Of a stretch of 64,000 nucleotides of DNA, positions 62,259-64,000 are shown in pieces. The DNA is from Bdellovibrio sp047344985. GTDB taxonomy: Bacteria > Bdellovibrionota > Bdellovibrionia > Bdellovibrionales > Bdellovibrionaceae. A model generated the notes under the pieces. It made no database searches, was not told where the DNA came from, and saw only the letters and a program-made list of their open reading frames with translations. The first letter of the stretch is position 1, and every line of letters begins with the position of its first letter. Made by a program: the position numbers and the translations under genes. The stretch spans positions 2,666,001-2,730,000 of the forward strand of contig NZ_CP178861.1 in NCBI RefSeq assembly GCF_047344985.1. Reading direction: 5' to 3'.

Positions 62259-63149
62259 TCAAAGTGCCGACTTTAGTTTTCCTTTTAAAAACTTGATAAA
62301 CACATCCGCACGCAGTGAGAGCTGCGTGTTTTTATAATAAATTGCATGGATTTGTTCGCGTTGATCCACTGTTGCACCGGCCAGAACTTGCACCAATTGG
62401 CCGTTTTGACGATCCGGATTTGTCATGAAATCACCGAGACACACAATCCCCGCCCCGCTTCTTGCAAGCTGCAAAAGCGTTTCACCACTGGAAGCACAAA
62501 ACTTGGGCTTTGCGATATATTTATTTCCTCCGCCATATTTGAGTGGCCAGTGATTCAACTCGCGAGGATCCGTAAATCCGATAAGCTGATGCTTTTGCAA
62601 ATCTTCAACCGTTTTAGGAGTTCCATACTCCTTCAAGTACTCGGGACTCGCTAAAATGCGACGTTTGCTTGATCCCAAATTCACCGCATGCAAAGAAGAA
62701 TCTGCAAGAGCACCGATACGAATCGCGACGTCGATACGATTCTCTAGAAGATCAATATTTCTTTCGCTACTATAAAGTTCAATTTGAATCTCTGGATATA
62801 AACGGCTGAACTCTGTCATATACGGAACAACAGAATGTAATATGAATGGAGAGGCCGAATCCACGCGCAAAACACCTGAAGGCATGTTCTTCGAACCCAC
62901 AGCTTCTTCCGCCGATTCCAAGGCCTGAATGACATCTCTTGCACTTGTTAAAAATCTTTCGCCTTCTGCCGTTAAGTCGAGCCTGCGCGTTGTCCTGCGA
63001 AGCAAAGTCACTTTGAGTTTTTGTTCCAGCCGTGCAAGTGTTCTGCTAATTCCCGAGGGTGTTTGATTTAGCTCCTCAGCCGCTCCACTGATGGTTCCGT
63101 TGTCAACGATCGCGATAAAGGCTTGCAGCTCTTCTAAGGTTGTTTTCAT
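62259..63149 (-). CDS. LysR-family transcriptional regulator
   Basis: A 296-residue LysR regulator: N-terminal HTH (about 1-60; LQAFIAIVDNGTISGAAEELNQTPSGISRTLARLEQ) and a two-lobed effector-binding domain (about 90-290). The YafC/DsdC-like family often controls an adjacent MFS gene. ATG 63149 with GGAG six bases upstream; the longer frame to 63185 lacks a site. Divergent from the MFS gene at 63240; shared 90-base promoter. Confidence 0.92.
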   Translation of the reverse strand: MKTTLEELQAFIAIVDNGTISGAAEELNQTPSGISRTLARLEQKLKVTLLRRTTRRLDLTAEGERFLTSARDVIQALESAEEAVGSKNMPSGVLRVDSASPFILHSVVPYMTEFSRLYPEIQIELYSSERNIDLLENRIDVAIRIGALADSSLHAVNLGSSKRRILASPEYLKEYGTPKTVEDLQKHQLIGFTDPRELNHWPLKYGGGNKYIAKPKFCASSGETLLQLARSGAGIVCLGDFMTNPDRQNGQLVQVLAGATVDQREQIHAIYYKNTQLSLRADVFIKFLKGKLKSAL

Positions 63150-63239
63150 TATTGACTCCAATTCAAATATATTTTGCTGATTCATGACTAAATATTCAAT
63201 AGCAAAAGTGCTACTTTAAGATCATGTAAGGAGGTGCAA

Positions 63240-64000
63240 ATGCCTTTAGCAATATACGCTCTGATGATCGGAGCATTTGGAATTGGAACGACTGAATTTG
63301 TTATTATGGGACTTTTACCACAAATGGCCAAAGACCTCGGCGTAAGCCTTTCGTCGGCGGGACTTCTTGTGAGCGGATACGCGTTGGGTGTTGCAATTGG
63401 CGCACCGATTTTATCTCTGCTTTCCTCCCGCTGGCCTAAGAAAAGATCACTTGTGATCCTTATGGGTTTTTTCACTTTAGGGAATCTTCTGTGTGCGCTT
63501 GCGCCTAACTACACCATCTTAATGGTGGCTCGTGTATTGACTTCATTTGCCCACGGAACGTTTTTTGGTATCGGATCAGTCCTTGCCACAAGCTTGGTTA
63601 AACCCAATCAAAAAGCCAGTGCCATTGCGATGATGTTCACGGGGCTCACTCTAGCAAATGTGCTCGGTGTTCCTTTTGGAACTTGGCTTGGACAAGTTTA
63701 TGGATGGCATTCCACATTTTGGGCTGTCACAGCCGTAGGGCCTCTTGCCATGGCCGCTTTGATTTTCTTCGTACCTCAGAAAAAAGACGAAGCAGCACAG
63801 TCCTCCATGGCCCATGAAATTCAAGTCGTCTTAAAACCGCAAGTTCTTGTAAGTCTTCTTTTGACTGTCCTTGGATTTGCCGGAGTATTTGCAGTATTTA
63901 CTTACATTGCTCCGATTCTCACTGAGATCACGGGCTTTTCAGAAAAAGCCGTTTCTCCGATTTTACTTTTGTTCGGAGCAGGTCTTATTGCAGGCAATAT
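63240..64000 (+). CDS. MFS transporter, AraJ/YdhP-like, N-terminal part (runs off window)
   Basis: The first about 253 residues of a major-facilitator efflux protein: IYALMIGAFGIGTTEFVIMGLLPQM, then ALGVAIGAPILSLLSSRWPKKRSL (motif A-like), FAHGTFFGIGSVLATSLV and FTGLTLANVLGVPFGTWLGQ (motif C-like). About seven spans are visible; the stop is beyond position 64000. AAGGAGG six bases before ATG. Probably controlled by the divergent LysR regulator. Sugar or drug efflux; substrate unknown. Confidence 0.92.
   Translation, partial: MPLAIYALMIGAFGIGTTEFVIMGLLPQMAKDLGVSLSSAGLLVSGYALGVAIGAPILSLLSSRWPKKRSLVILMGFFTLGNLLCALAPNYTILMVARVLTSFAHGTFFGIGSVLATSLVKPNQKASAIAMMFTGLTLANVLGVPFGTWLGQVYGWHSTFWAVTAVGPLAMAALIFFVPQKKDEAAQSSMAHEIQVVLKPQVLVSLLLTVLGFAGVFAVFTYIAPILTEITGFSEKAVSPILLLFGAGLIAGN

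Overview
The window reads as a chromosomal segment of a Bdellovibrio-like member of the Bdellovibrionota. This is inferred from gene content and order, not from a marker gene. Supporting content: many short Gram-negative secreted or lipoprotein genes, a full MoxR/Bat cluster, SpoVG, an LptG-type LPS exporter, an OmpA-type lipoprotein, a response regulator with the C-terminal helix common in deltaproteobacteria-like lineages, paired hutH/hutU, and a mitochondrial-type aconitase. Base composition is moderate over most of the window. No rRNA, CRISPR array, insertion sequence, integrase or origin was found. No gene-free stretch exceeds about 300 bases.

Layout. 1-4.2 kb: end of an unknown gene, two membrane proteins, and a NitT/TauT-type ABC importer (ATPase, permease, binding protein). 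4.4-9.2 kb: Lys/Ala-rich histone-like protein, the histidine-degradation pair hutU/hutH, FKBP isomerase, outer-membrane barrel. 9.3-16 kb: NUDIX hydrolase, FAD/Rieske oxidoreductase, then def-fmt-rpe as an overlapping operon, lptG, and a response regulator that may be translated from a leaderless mRNA. 16-19.5 kb: co-directional nadC-birA-thioredoxin-like-GyrI-like-hydrolase operon. 19.5-32 kb: envelope and periplasmic genes (SIMPL protein, OmpA lipoprotein, Tat-exported amine-oxidase-like flavoprotein, SleB-like proteins), aconitase, sirtuin, MsrB. 32-39.7 kb: seven-gene moxR-DUF58-batA-batB-batC-batD cluster with start/stop overlaps. 39.8-43.3 kb: M48-like protein with a changed catalytic motif, DUF1844 protein, HtrA protease, spoVG, tRNA-Gln(UUG).

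43.3-49.75 kb: a visibly more AT-rich accessory block directly downstream of tRNA-Gln. It holds a DUF2971 protein, an HNH-like zinc protein on the other strand, and a tight three-gene operon: a two-TM coiled-coil protein, a large HEPN/DUF4209-like protein, and an AlbA_2/Schlafen-type protein. A 20-codon leader ORF stops exactly at the first start of that operon. This is the best candidate in the window for an undescribed, probably anti-phage, system. 49.8-64 kb returns to ordinary content: DEAD-box helicase, a MerR-controlled MFS/cupin pair with SoxR-like boxes, an ArsR-rhodanese/CcdA-thioredoxin/glutaredoxin redox cassette, a giant kelch-repeat lipoprotein, a hemerythrin protein, a secreted protein with a caspase-like His/Cys pattern, and a LysR regulator divergent from an MFS transporter cut by the window end.

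Across the first 28 kb a GC-rich element of about 50 bp recurs six times. Five copies lie at the 3' ends of genes. The sixth sits in frame inside fmt and encodes a 17-residue Ala/Gly-rich linker.
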